From contig JABHQB010000035.1 of assembly GCA_018695965.1 (NCBI GenBank), forward strand, positions 1 through 7,153: a DNA stretch of 7,153 nt, given 5' to 3'. Made by a program: the position numbers and the translations under genes. How positions within the stretch are numbered: the first letter of the stretch is position 1; every line of letters begins with the position of its first letter. Shown piece after piece: positions 1 through 6,920 of this stretch. The notes beneath the pieces are model-generated. The model had not been told where the DNA came from. It searched no databases and saw nothing but the letters and a program-made list of their open reading frames with translations. This DNA is from Flavobacteriales bacterium. GTDB lineage: Bacteria > Bacteroidota > Bacteroidia > Flavobacteriales > BACL11.

Positions 1-2443
1 ACAATTAAATCAGATAGGATTTTCTTATGATTGGAGCAGAGAAGTGCAGACTTCTTCCCCAAATTATTACAAATGGACTCAGTGGATTTTCAAGCAGCTT
101 TTTGATTCGTATTATTGTACTTCTCAAGATAAAGCGGTGCAAATTTTAGAATTGATTTTAGATTTCGAAAAAAATGGGAACAAACAATCTAATGCAGTTT
201 GTGATGAGAATACTCCTGAATTTTCCGCTTCTGAATGGAATAATTATTCCGAAAAAGAACAAGAAAAAATATTATTGAATTACAGACTAGCATTTTTGTC
301 AGATACCTGGGTAAATTGGTGTGAAGGCTTAGGAACGGTACTTGCAAATGATGAGGTCAAAGACGGGCTTTCGGAAAGAGGAGGTTTTCCGGTAGAACAA
401 AAATTGATGAAACAATGGTCTCTTAGAATCACCGCTTATGCTGATAGATTAATTAGTGGTTTGGATACTGTTGATTGGTCTGAATCGATAAAAGAGATTC
501 AGAAAAATTGGATTGGGAAATCTAAAGGGGCTTCTGTAAGTTTTAAGGTTGAGGATTCAGAAGATAGAATAGAAGTTTTTACCACAAGACCAGACACCAT
601 TTTTGGAGTTAATTTTATGGTATTATCTCCAGAACATGAATTAGTAGAAAAACTCACAATTTCATCTCAAAAAGAAAATGTGGAGAGTTATGTAAAAAAG
701 GCAAAATTAAAATCTGAAAGAGAAAGACAAGCTGATAAAAGTGTAAGTGGAGTATTTACAGGTTCTTTTGCAATTCATCCTTTTACAGGCAATAAAGTTG
801 AGATTTGGATTGGTGAATATGTGCTAGCAACATATGGAACTGGTGCGGTTATGGCAGTTCCTTGCGGAGATCAAAGAGATTGGGATTTTGCGACTCATTT
901 TGGGATTGAAATTCTCAATATTTTTGATGGAGTAGATATAAGTGAAAAAGCACATGAGGAGAAAGATGTATTACTTGCAAATTCTGATTTTTTAAATGCA
1001 ATTCCTGCAAAAAAAGCAATCCAAAAAGCAATTGAGGAAATAGAGAACGGAGGCTTTGGAGTCGGGAAAATTAATTATCGATTGAGAGATGCAATTTTTA
1101 GCAGGCAAAGATATTGGGGAGAACCATTCCCTGTTTATTATAAAGATGAAACTGCTTATTTTTTGGAAGATGATAAGCATGTTACACTTCCTAAGGTAGA
1201 TAAATATTTGCCAACTTCAAGTGGAGAACCTCCACTGGCAAGAGCTAAAAAAGAAGATTGGAATGTGTTTGAAGGAGACAGAATGGAAACTAATATAATG
1301 CCAGGATGGGCAGGTAGTTCTTGGTATTTTTTAAGATATATGGATCCAACAAATGACGGTGAATTTTGCGGTAAAGAAAAATCAGATTATTGGGGACAAG
1401 TAGATTTGTATATTGGAGGAGCAGAACATGCGGTAGGGCATTTATTATATTCTCGTTTCTGGACTAAATTCTTGTACGATAGAGGATTTATTGGTTTTGA
1501 TGAACCGTTCAAAAAGATGATAAATCAAGGAATGATTTTAGGGAGATCAAACTTTGTGTATAGAATAAAAGACACAAATACTTTTGTAAGCTTTGATAAA
1601 AGAAAAGAACACCAAACAAGCCGATTACATGTGGACATTAGAATAGTTGATAATGATGTGCTTGATGTTGAAGCATTCAAGAATTGGAGAAAAGAATATT
1701 CAGACGCAGAATTCATATTAAGTGATGATGGAAAATATTTATGTGGGAATGAGGTGGAGAAAATGTCAAAATCAAAGTATAATGTGCAAACTCCAGACGA
1801 ACTTGTAGAGAAATTCGGAGCAGACACTTTACGTTTGTATGAGATGTTTTTGGGGCCATTAGAGCAATTTAAGCCATGGGACACTAAAGGTATAAATGGA
1901 GTTCATAATTTCATAAGAAAGTTTTGGAGGCTAGTCCATGATGATGAAAACAATTTCCTGGTTTCTGATGACAAACCAACACAAGAAAATCATAAAACTT
2001 TACACAAAACCATCAAAAAAGTAGAGGAAGAGATTAATCGTCATTCCTTTAATACGGTTGTGAGTACTTTTATGATTTGTGTAAATGAATTAACAGAGCA
2101 AAAATGTAATAGTAGAGAAATTGTTTCTGATTTTACAATTCTACTTTCTTCTTATGCTCCGCATATTTCGGAAGAAATTTGGAATAAATTAGGAAATGAA
2201 AACTCTGTAACAATAGCAGAATTCCCGAAATTTAATGAAAGTTATTTAGTGGAAGATCAGATAAATTACCCTGTTTCATTTAATGGGAAAATGAGATTTA
2301 AAATTTTATTAGATGCTGAACTAACAAAAGATGAGGTAGAAGATGAAGTAATGAAACATGAAAAAACTGCTCATTATTTGGACGGGAAGTCCCCTAAAAA
2401 AGTAATTGTAGTCCAAAAACGAATTGTAAATATAGTAATGTAA
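1..2443 (+). CDS. leuS: Leucyl-tRNA synthetase, 5'-truncated by the window edge
   Basis: Class I aminoacyl-tRNA synthetase that charges tRNA-Leu in the cytoplasm. The reading frame is open from base 2, and residues upstream of the GTG at 44 (QLNQIGFSYDWSRE) are typical LeuRS, so the gene enters from the left; about 813 residues are visible and roughly the first 110, including the HIGH motif, are off the window. The CP1 editing domain is visible: the threonine-rich TTRPDTIFG at 581-607 and GTGAVMAVPCGDQRD at 836-880, whose aspartate (869-871) corresponds to the editing-site Asp that binds the substrate amino group. The RYWGEPFP segment lies near 1110-1135 and the catalytic KMSKS at 1760-1774. 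The anticodon-binding helical domain and the small C-terminal domain (ending KRIVNIVM) follow. No obvious zinc-finger cysteines remain. The stop is one base from the next gene, suggesting co-transcription. Confidence 0.97.
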   Translation, partial: QLNQIGFSYDWSREVQTSSPNYYKWTQWIFKQLFDSYYCTSQDKAVQILELILDFEKNGNKQSNAVCDENTPEFSASEWNNYSEKEQEKILLNYRLAFLSDTWVNWCEGLGTVLANDEVKDGLSERGGFPVEQKLMKQWSLRITAYADRLISGLDTVDWSESIKEIQKNWIGKSKGASVSFKVEDSEDRIEVFTTRPDTIFGVNFMVLSPEHELVEKLTISSQKENVESYVKKAKLKSERERQADKSVSGVFTGSFAIHPFTGNKVEIWIGEYVLATYGTGAVMAVPCGDQRDWDFATHFGIEILNIFDGVDISEKAHEEKDVLLANSDFLNAIPAKKAIQKAIEEIENGGFGVGKINYRLRDAIFSRQRYWGEPFPVYYKDETAYFLEDDKHVTLPKVDKYLPTSSGEPPLARAKKEDWNVFEGDRMETNIMPGWAGSSWYFLRYMDPTNDGEFCGKEKSDYWGQVDLYIGGAEHAVGHLLYSRFWTKFLYDRGFIGFDEPFKKMINQGMILGRSNFVYRIKDTNTFVSFDKRKEHQTSRLHVDIRIVDNDVLDVEAFKNWRKEYSDAEFILSDDGKYLCGNEVEKMSKSKYNVQTPDELVEKFGADTLRLYEMFLGPLEQFKPWDTKGINGVHNFIRKFWRLVHDDENNFLVSDDKPTQENHKTLHKTIKKVEEEINRHSFNTVVSTFMICVNELTEQKCNSREIVSDFTILLSSYAPHISEEIWNKLGNENSVTIAEFPKFNESYLVEDQINYPVSFNGKMRFKILLDAELTKDEVEDEVMKHEKTAHYLDGKSPKKVIVVQKRIVNIVM

Positions 2444-2444
2444 T

Positions 2445-2885
2445 ATGGCAAAAGTTAGAATAACTAAAGAGTTTAAATTTGAAATGGCGCATGCCTTACA
2501 TGGATATGACGGATTGTGTGCAAATATTCATGGGCATTCGTACCGATTATGGGTAACGGTTAGAGGTGATGTAAAAAAAGAAAATAAACACATTAAAGAT
2601 GGAATGGTAATAGATTTTATGGATTTAAAGTCCATAATAAAACCAACAATCATTAATAAATATGACCATTCTTTGGTTTTAAATGCAAATTCTCCACATG
2701 CAAATTTAGATTTGTCTGCTTTTGATAAAGTTTATTATTTACCATATCAACCAACTTCTGAGAATTTAGTTTCAGATTTTGCTAATTCAATCATCTCTTT
2801 ATTGCCAGAAAATGTGGAATTATTAAAAGTCGTTTTATCTGAAACAGTTTCTTCATTTGCAGAATGGAACATAGAAGATAATTAA
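2445..2885 (+). CDS. queD: 6-carboxytetrahydropterin synthase / 6-pyruvoyl-tetrahydropterin synthase family (QueD-like)
   Basis: A 146-residue T-fold enzyme of the PTPS family. Zinc ligands are H16 (in FEMAHAL), H29 and H31 (HGH); the catalytic Cys is C25 in a C-x3-HGH arrangement, the spacing known for QueD (PTPS-I) rather than the wider spacing of tetrahydrobiopterin-forming PTPS-II. D74-H75 fits the family's Asp/His pair, PTSENL (103-108) is the conserved helix start, and E133 (SETVSSFAEW) is the pterin-anchoring Glu. Length is normal. From the family the expected reaction is conversion of 7,8-dihydroneopterin triphosphate to 6-carboxy-tetrahydropterin, the second step toward queuosine and other 7-deazaguanines. 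No other queuosine genes are in the window, so the pathway assignment rests on the motif alone. The ATG lies one base after the leuS stop, so translation is probably coupled or reinitiating. Confidence 0.93.
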   Translation: MAKVRITKEFKFEMAHALHGYDGLCANIHGHSYRLWVTVRGDVKKENKHIKDGMVIDFMDLKSIIKPTIINKYDHSLVLNANSPHANLDLSAFDKVYYLPYQPTSENLVSDFANSIISLLPENVELLKVVLSETVSSFAEWNIEDN

Positions 2886-2936
2886 ATTTATTATCTAGAA
2901 TAGGTATAAATATAAAATTAATATTAAAAATATGAC

Positions 2937-2968
2937 AAAAATCATACAATTCTAAGATTGTATTTTTT
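2937..2968 (+). terminator. AT-rich hairpin with T-run, possible terminator of leuS-queD
   Basis: ATACAAT (2944-2950) and ATTGTAT (2957-2963) form a perfect 7-bp inverted repeat around the 6-nt loop TCTAAG. It is flanked by AAAAA (2937-2941) and a T-run through 2968, which could extend the stem past a TC bulge or act as the U-tract. The placement 50 bases after queD fits an intrinsic terminator, but the stem has only one G-C pair and would be weak. It could equally be an operator, since it ends where the -7 element of the next promoter begins. Confidence 0.45.
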
Positions 2969-2975
2969 ACTTTTG
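2968..2975 (+). promoter_or_regulatory. Bacteroidetes-type -7 element upstream of coxB
   Basis: TACTTTTG matches the Bacteroidetes -7 consensus TAnnTTTG exactly and lies 22 bases before the coxB ATG, which would give a leader of roughly 15 nt. No TTG at the usual 17-23-base spacing upstream is seen; the only nearby TTG (2958-2960) is 7 bases away. The promoter call therefore rests on the -7 element and its position. Between it and the start there is only A/T-rich sequence and no Shine-Dalgarno, as is usual in this phylum. Confidence 0.55.
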
Positions 2976-2997
2976 CGTCCGAAAAATTTTTTAAGTA

Positions 2998-4044
2998 ATG
3001 ACAAATATTCTAATTTTTATTGTTGGGTTTTTAGGCATTGTAACTCTTGTCCAAATTTTAAGAGTAAGCGAATTAATGTCCGCTGTTCACAAACAGGATG
3101 TTAATGAAGTAAATGAAAAGGATAATATCTTTAATTCAAAAATGATGTTGATTGTTGGGGCATTATTTTTAATTTCTTTTTTTTGGCAGTATTTTGAATG
3201 GAAACATTTATTATTACCTGAAGCGTCTTCTGAACACGGAGTTATAATTGATGAATTAATGACCTTTACTATGTTGTTAATTATTTTTGTTTTTCTTATA
3301 ACTCAACCTTTATTATTTTGGTATAGTTACAAATACAGAAAAGGAAAGGGTAATGAAACCGCCTACTATTTTGCACATAATAACAAGCTAGAGATTATTT
3401 GGACTGTTGTTCCAGCAATAGTATTGACAGGAGTTATTTTATATGGATTATCTACATGGAATAAAATTACTAATGCAGATGTAAAGGGGGCTACAGTAAT
3501 AGAGCTTTATGCAAAACAATTTAATTGGACAGCAAGATATTCGGGGGCAGACAATAAACTTGGATCTGCTCATTACAAATTAGTTTCTCCCATAAATCCT
3601 TCCGGAACAAATGCGTTAGGTGTAGATACTAGAGATAATGATGTAAATGCTGCATGGAAAGATGATATAATTACAACGCCGGTAGATAATGTAGTTCATT
3701 TAGTAAAAGGACAACCGGTTCTTTTAAAATTTCGTTCTCAGGATGTGATCCATTCCGCCTTTTTACCACATTTTAGGGTTCAAATGAATTGTGTACCAGG
3801 TATGACTACTCAATTTGCATTTACTCCTACAAAAACAACTGCTGAGATGAAAGCAACAGAAGGAGAAGATTTTGATTATGTACTTTTATGTAATAAAATT
3901 TGTGGAGCTTCACATTATAATATGCAAATGAAATTTATTGTAGAAACTCAAGAAGAATATGATACTTGGATGTCATCTCAAAAAACCTTATCCGAAAAAG
4001 TATCAACTCAAACCGTTATTACAGAATTAGTAACACAAAAATAA
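2998..4044 (+). CDS. coxB: Cytochrome c oxidase subunit II (CuA subunit)
   Basis: Membrane-anchored subunit of an aa3-type oxidase that accepts electrons from cytochrome c at the binuclear CuA centre and passes them to subunit I. Of 348 residues, four hydrophobic segments are visible (about 2-22, 48-66, 88-110, 131-152): the last two are the usual subunit II hairpin, the first two the N-terminal extension common in Bacteroidetes homologues. The periplasmic cupredoxin domain follows: the aromatic electron-entry stretch QFNWTARYSG (174-183), the first CuA histidine H252 (DVIHSAFLPHFRVQMNCVPGM), then C298-x3-C302-x3-H306-x2-M309. In the canonical C-x-E-x-C loop the Glu is K300 here, which I recall as usual in flavobacterial homologues. 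There is no lipobox and no fused cytochrome c domain. First gene of the oxidase unit, 8 bases before coxA. Confidence 0.96.
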   Translation: MTNILIFIVGFLGIVTLVQILRVSELMSAVHKQDVNEVNEKDNIFNSKMMLIVGALFLISFFWQYFEWKHLLLPEASSEHGVIIDELMTFTMLLIIFVFLITQPLLFWYSYKYRKGKGNETAYYFAHNNKLEIIWTVVPAIVLTGVILYGLSTWNKITNADVKGATVIELYAKQFNWTARYSGADNKLGSAHYKLVSPINPSGTNALGVDTRDNDVNAAWKDDIITTPVDNVVHLVKGQPVLLKFRSQDVIHSAFLPHFRVQMNCVPGMTTQFAFTPTKTTAEMKATEGEDFDYVLLCNKICGASHYNMQMKFIVETQEEYDTWMSSQKTLSEKVSTQTVITELVTQK

Positions 4045-4052
4045 TATAACAG

Positions 4053-5843
4053 ATGTCAGATCATCATAAAGAGACCTTTATTACCAAATATATTTTCAGT
4101 ATTGATCATAAAATGATTGCTAAGCAATTCCTTATTACAGGTATGTTAATGGGAATTGTCGGCATGTTAATGTCTATCTTATTTCGTTTACAACTATCAA
4201 GTCCTGGAGAACCTTTTGCAATATTAGAATGGTTTGGAGTTGATTGGAATCCAACATTAGATGCAAATGGTAATGTCATAGGAACTCCTATTATGGAAGG
4301 AGTATTAGACCCGAATTTATATTTATCTTTAGTAACCATGCATGGAACCATCTTAGTTTTTTGGGTACTAACAGCTGGTTTGTCAGGTACTTTTGCTAAC
4401 TTCCTTATTCCATTGCAAATTGGAGCAAGAGATATGGCTTCAGGATTTATAAACATGTTATCTTATTGGTTCTTTTTCGCTGCAACTGTAGTATTATTAA
4501 TTTCTTTGTTTGTACATACTGGTCCTGCTTCAGCTGGTTGGACAATATATCCACCACTTTCAGCAATCAAAGAAACGATACCTGGTTCTGGGCTGGGTCA
4601 AGATTTATGGTTAATTGCAATGGCGTTGTTTGTCGTGTCTTCATTATTAGGAGGTCTTAATTATATTGTTACTATACTTAATTTGAGAACAAAAGGAATG
4701 AGTATGTCTCGATTACCATTAACTATTTGGGCTATTTTCATTACAGCAATTCTTGGAGTACTGTCTTTCCCGGTATTATTATCTTGTGCATTACTATTAA
4801 TATTTGATAGAAGTTTCGGCACCTCATTTTATCTTTCAGATATTATAATTGGAGGAGAAGCATTGCATCATACTGGGGGATCACCTATATTATTTGAGCA
4901 TCTATTCTGGTTCCTTGGACATCCTGAGGTATATATTATTTTACTACCTGCACTGGGGATTGTTTCTGAAGTAATGTCTGTAAATTCAAGAAAACCCATT
5001 TTTGGATATAAAGCAATGGTATTAGCATTGATAGCAATTGCATTTTTATCATTTATTGTGTGGGGGCACCATATGTTTATTACAGGGATGGATCCATTTT
5101 TAGGTTCAGTATTTACATTTACAACATTATTAATTGCTATTCCTTCAGCAGTTAAGGTATTTAATTATTTAGCAACACTTTGGAAAGCAAGTATTCGATT
5201 TACACCTGCAATGCTATTTACAATTGGTTTTGTATCTACATTTTTAACAGGCGGACTTACAGGATTAATTCTTGGAGACTCAGCTCTTGATATTAATGTA
5301 CACGACACTTATTTTGTTGTTGGTCATTTCCATATTGTTATGGGACTTTCTGCTATCTACGGAATGTTTGCCGGTGTATACCATTGGTTCCCAAAAATGT
5401 ATGGAAGAATGATGAATAAGAAGTTAGGTTATCTGCATTTCTGGGTCACATTTATTTGTGCTTATGGAGTTTTCTTCCCCATGCACTTTTTAGGTTTGGC
5501 AGGATTACCAAGAAGATATTATACGAATTCTGCTTTCCCAATGTTTGATGAATTAACTGATATTAATCAACTCATTACTACCTTTGCTATTGTCGGAGGA
5601 TTAATACAATTTATTTTTGTTTTTAACTTCTTTTATAGCATATTTAAAGGAACAAAAGCAACTAAAAATCCTTGGGAATCTAATACATTAGAATGGACAA
5701 CTCCTATTGAAAGAATGCATGGAAACTGGCCTGGAGAAATCCCAACAGTGTATAGATGGCCTTATGATTACTCTAAGCCAGGAGCAGAAAAAGATTTTAT
5801 TCCGCAAACAGAACCATTAAAAGAAGGTGAAGAAGAACATTAA
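4053..5843 (+). CDS. coxA: Cytochrome c oxidase subunit I (heme a / heme a3-CuB)
   Basis: Catalytic, twelve-helix subunit that reduces O2 to water and pumps protons across the inner membrane; 596 residues, normal for the phylum. Metal ligands are all visible: H97 (MHGT) and H427 for low-spin heme a, H425 (HDTYFVVGHFH) for heme a3, and H290, H339 and H340 (GHPEVY, WGHHMF) for CuB, with Y294 placed for the His-Tyr cross-link. E292 in GHPEVY, D127 (IGARDM) and K368 (SAVKVF) mark both the D and K proton channels, so this is an A1-type oxidase. The stretch FDRSFGTSFYLSD...GGEALHHTGGSPILFEHLFW preceding the active-site helix is the usual Bacteroidetes form. The C-terminus is acidic (EGEEEH). The start codon follows coxB by 8 bases and the stop precedes the subunit III-like gene by 4, an operon spacing. 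Confidence 0.98.
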   Translation: MSDHHKETFITKYIFSIDHKMIAKQFLITGMLMGIVGMLMSILFRLQLSSPGEPFAILEWFGVDWNPTLDANGNVIGTPIMEGVLDPNLYLSLVTMHGTILVFWVLTAGLSGTFANFLIPLQIGARDMASGFINMLSYWFFFAATVVLLISLFVHTGPASAGWTIYPPLSAIKETIPGSGLGQDLWLIAMALFVVSSLLGGLNYIVTILNLRTKGMSMSRLPLTIWAIFITAILGVLSFPVLLSCALLLIFDRSFGTSFYLSDIIIGGEALHHTGGSPILFEHLFWFLGHPEVYIILLPALGIVSEVMSVNSRKPIFGYKAMVLALIAIAFLSFIVWGHHMFITGMDPFLGSVFTFTTLLIAIPSAVKVFNYLATLWKASIRFTPAMLFTIGFVSTFLTGGLTGLILGDSALDINVHDTYFVVGHFHIVMGLSAIYGMFAGVYHWFPKMYGRMMNKKLGYLHFWVTFICAYGVFFPMHFLGLAGLPRRYYTNSAFPMFDELTDINQLITTFAIVGGLIQFIFVFNFFYSIFKGTKATKNPWESNTLEWTTPIERMHGNWPGEIPTVYRWPYDYSKPGAEKDFIPQTEPLKEGEEEH

Positions 5844-5847
5844 TTAA

Positions 5848-6873
5848 ATGGAATCAACACTAAAAAAGAACACCTCTAAACAACTTATTTGGATAGGGAT
5901 GGGTTCTATTGCGATGTTCTTTGCTGGCTTAACATCCGCATATATTGTACGTAAGGGAGAAGGAAACTGGGTAGAATTAATTTTACCAGAGTGGTTTTGG
6001 TACAGTACTATAACAATTATACTTAGTAGCTTTGCGCTTGTTGTTGCTAATCAAAAAATCAAGAAAGGTAAATCAGTTTTTAGTTTAGTTTTAATTGCGT
6101 TTATTTTAGGTTTATTGTTTTCTTTTTTCCAACTTAATGGTTGGAAGGAGATGATAAATCAAGGAGTTTATTTTACTGGGAATGTCCCCAATGATAACAC
6201 TATGACTATATCTTATTTTGACGATTCCTTGGGGATACCAATTCATGTTGATAGTTTAAACAATAACGATCGTAGCATAAACGATCGTAGCACATATGAT
6301 GTCTGTATTATATATAGTGATGTAATCTCAAGCGGTATAATACTTAATAAAGGATTGCTACCTGATTATGCTTTTATACCAAAAAGAAGTGATACTATTT
6401 ACGGTTGTACAGATACTTTAGCTTTAAATTACAATCGTAATACAACAGTGGATGATGGTAGCTGTTATTATACTTGCGAGTCAGGAGTTACTGTTTTTTC
6501 TACTACTCATCCATATCCCCTCAACTATAATTTAGTTTGGAAAGATACAAATGGTCATGCCTTCTTGGAAGCTAACACCACTATATTTGCTGATTCTAAC
6601 TTCTCTATTCCTGTTTGCCTGCCTGGATGTTATAATTTAAGTGTTACGCGTACTTCAACCTATAATGTTTCGGGTTCATTTTTATATGTACTAACCCTCT
6701 CTCATTTTGTGCATTTGATTGGAGGATTGATAGCTCTAATGGTAACAGTAATAAATGCAATAAGAAAAAAATACAGCGCTGATAATTATTTAGGGTTAGA
6801 AATAACTTCTATTTATTGGCATTTTTTAACCATATTATGGATATATTTATATTGTTTTTTAATGTATTTATGA
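5848..6873 (+). CDS. coxC: Short-form cytochrome c oxidase subunit III-like protein with a large periplasmic insertion
   Basis: 341 residues. The ends fit the five-helix subunit III-type protein encoded after coxA in many Bacteroidetes: helix 1 about 12-34 (IAMFFAGLTSAYIV), helix 2 50-67, helix 3 76-99, then QGVYFTGN (105-112); helix 4 277-302 (SFLYVLTLSHFVHLIGGL) and helix 5 317-340 (YWHFLTILWIYLY). The family normally runs directly from YFTG to SGSFLYV, giving about 190 residues; here about 160 residues lie between. Basic residues after helices 2 and 4 (KIKK, IRKK) put the helix 3-4 loop in the periplasm. Six of the seven cysteines are in that loop. T328 occupies the place of the Asp in the classical WHFVD motif, and the helix-1 Glu of classical subunit III is I21. 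It is in frame with no stop, so it appears expressed as one protein with coxB-coxA. The subunit III assignment is solid for the flanks; its exact role in assembly is inferred. Confidence 0.88.
   Translation: MESTLKKNTSKQLIWIGMGSIAMFFAGLTSAYIVRKGEGNWVELILPEWFWYSTITIILSSFALVVANQKIKKGKSVFSLVLIAFILGLLFSFFQLNGWKEMINQGVYFTGNVPNDNTMTISYFDDSLGIPIHVDSLNNNDRSINDRSTYDVCIIYSDVISSGIILNKGLLPDYAFIPKRSDTIYGCTDTLALNYNRNTTVDDGSCYYTCESGVTVFSTTHPYPLNYNLVWKDTNGHAFLEANTTIFADSNFSIPVCLPGCYNLSVTRTSTYNVSGSFLYVLTLSHFVHLIGGLIALMVTVINAIRKKYSADNYLGLEITSIYWHFLTILWIYLYCFLMYL
6265..6294 (+). repeat. Tandem duplication of a 15-bp unit inside the insertion
   Basis: Two head-to-tail copies, 6265-6279 and 6280-6294, match at 14 of 15 bases and encode NDRSI and NDRST. 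Each unit contains the perfect 8-bp palindrome ACGATCGT. The period is five codons, so the reading frame is preserved. It looks like a recent slippage duplication, since even synonymous positions are the same. Confidence 0.9.
6403..6465 (+). other. GCTD-x13-DGSC motif, secreted-protein type of Bacteroidetes
   Basis: Residues 186-206 follow the pattern G-C-T-D-x2-A-L-N-Y-N, then D-D-G-S-C. I know this pattern as a short, often repeated element in large extracellular proteins of marine Bacteroidetes, frequently ones exported by the type IX system. The two cysteines are spaced to close a small Asp/Asn-rich loop, which could bind calcium; that is inference. There is one copy here and no type IX C-terminal sorting domain. 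Confidence 0.75.
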
Positions 6874-6891
6874 TAAATAGAAATAAAATAG

Positions 6892-6920
6892 TTGAGTAAA
6901 TAACAAAATCTTTATTTTTG
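6892..6920 (+). promoter_or_regulatory. Bacteroidetes-type promoter of the second subunit III gene
   Basis: TTG (6892-6894), an 18-base spacer, and TATTTTTG (6913-6920) match the TTG-N17-23-TAnnTTTG pattern described for Bacteroidetes. Transcription would start near 6925, about 20 bases before the ATG at 6945. The -7 element overlaps the loop of the inverted repeat listed separately. It implies that the second subunit III gene can be transcribed apart from coxB-coxA. Confidence 0.65.

Larger units (their letters stand above)
6187..6669 (+). other. In-frame domain insertion within the subunit III-like gene
   Basis: Residues 114-274 of the subunit III-like protein, with no counterpart in the usual family. 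Order: about 70 unrecognised polar residues (114-184), the GCTD-x13-DGSC motif (186-206), C210, then a segment with alternating hydrophobics (NYNLVWKDTNGHAFLE, 226-241) ending in SIPVCLPGCYNLSVT (253-267). That tail resembles the beta-sandwich module that often follows GCTD/DGSC motifs in secreted Bacteroidetes proteins, but stops where such modules usually continue into a GDG-rich stretch. Boundaries are approximate: an Asn-Val pair (aatgtc at 6181, aatgtt at 6664) occurs at both ends. Four of its five arginines use CGT, while coxA nearby uses mostly AGA. Confidence 0.8.

Noticed and set aside
44..46. GTG at 44 as the start of leuS
   Set aside because: The frame is open to the left edge and the upstream residues are conserved LeuRS sequence, so the true start is outside the window.
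836..880. Editing-site motif of LeuRS reads PCGDQRD instead of the GHDQRD/AHDERD form
   Set aside because: The key Asp is kept, and I recall the CGD form as common in flavobacterial LeuRS, so it is a lineage variant and not a lost editing function.
1220..1236. Inverted repeat AGTGGA-gaacc-TCCACT within leuS
   Set aside because: It lies in codons for a conserved Ser-Gly-Glu-Pro-Pro stretch, is only 6 bp, and has no T-run; chance is sufficient.
2886..2940. Possible small gene or RNA in the queD-coxB spacer
   Set aside because: The stretch is A/T-rich with frequent stops and no recognisable structure apart from the hairpin already listed.
3889..3924. CuA loop with Lys (K300) in place of the canonical Glu
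   Set aside because: All CuA side-chain ligands (H252, C298, C302, H306, M309) are present; the Glu contributes through its backbone, and CNKIC is, as far as I recall, typical of Bacteroidetes subunit II.
4106..4456. Minus-strand open frame of 116 codons inside coxA
   Set aside because: It is antisense to highly conserved coxA helices, has no family resemblance and no promoter or start context. The same applies to minus-strand frames at 992-1180 and 1525-1884 in leuS and the + frame at 4466-4660.
5848..6873. Possibility that the 341-codon gene is two genes or a frameshifted fusion
   Set aside because: A single frame runs through with no stop, helices 4 and 5 resume in the same frame, and no start signal is seen inside; it reads as an in-frame insertion.
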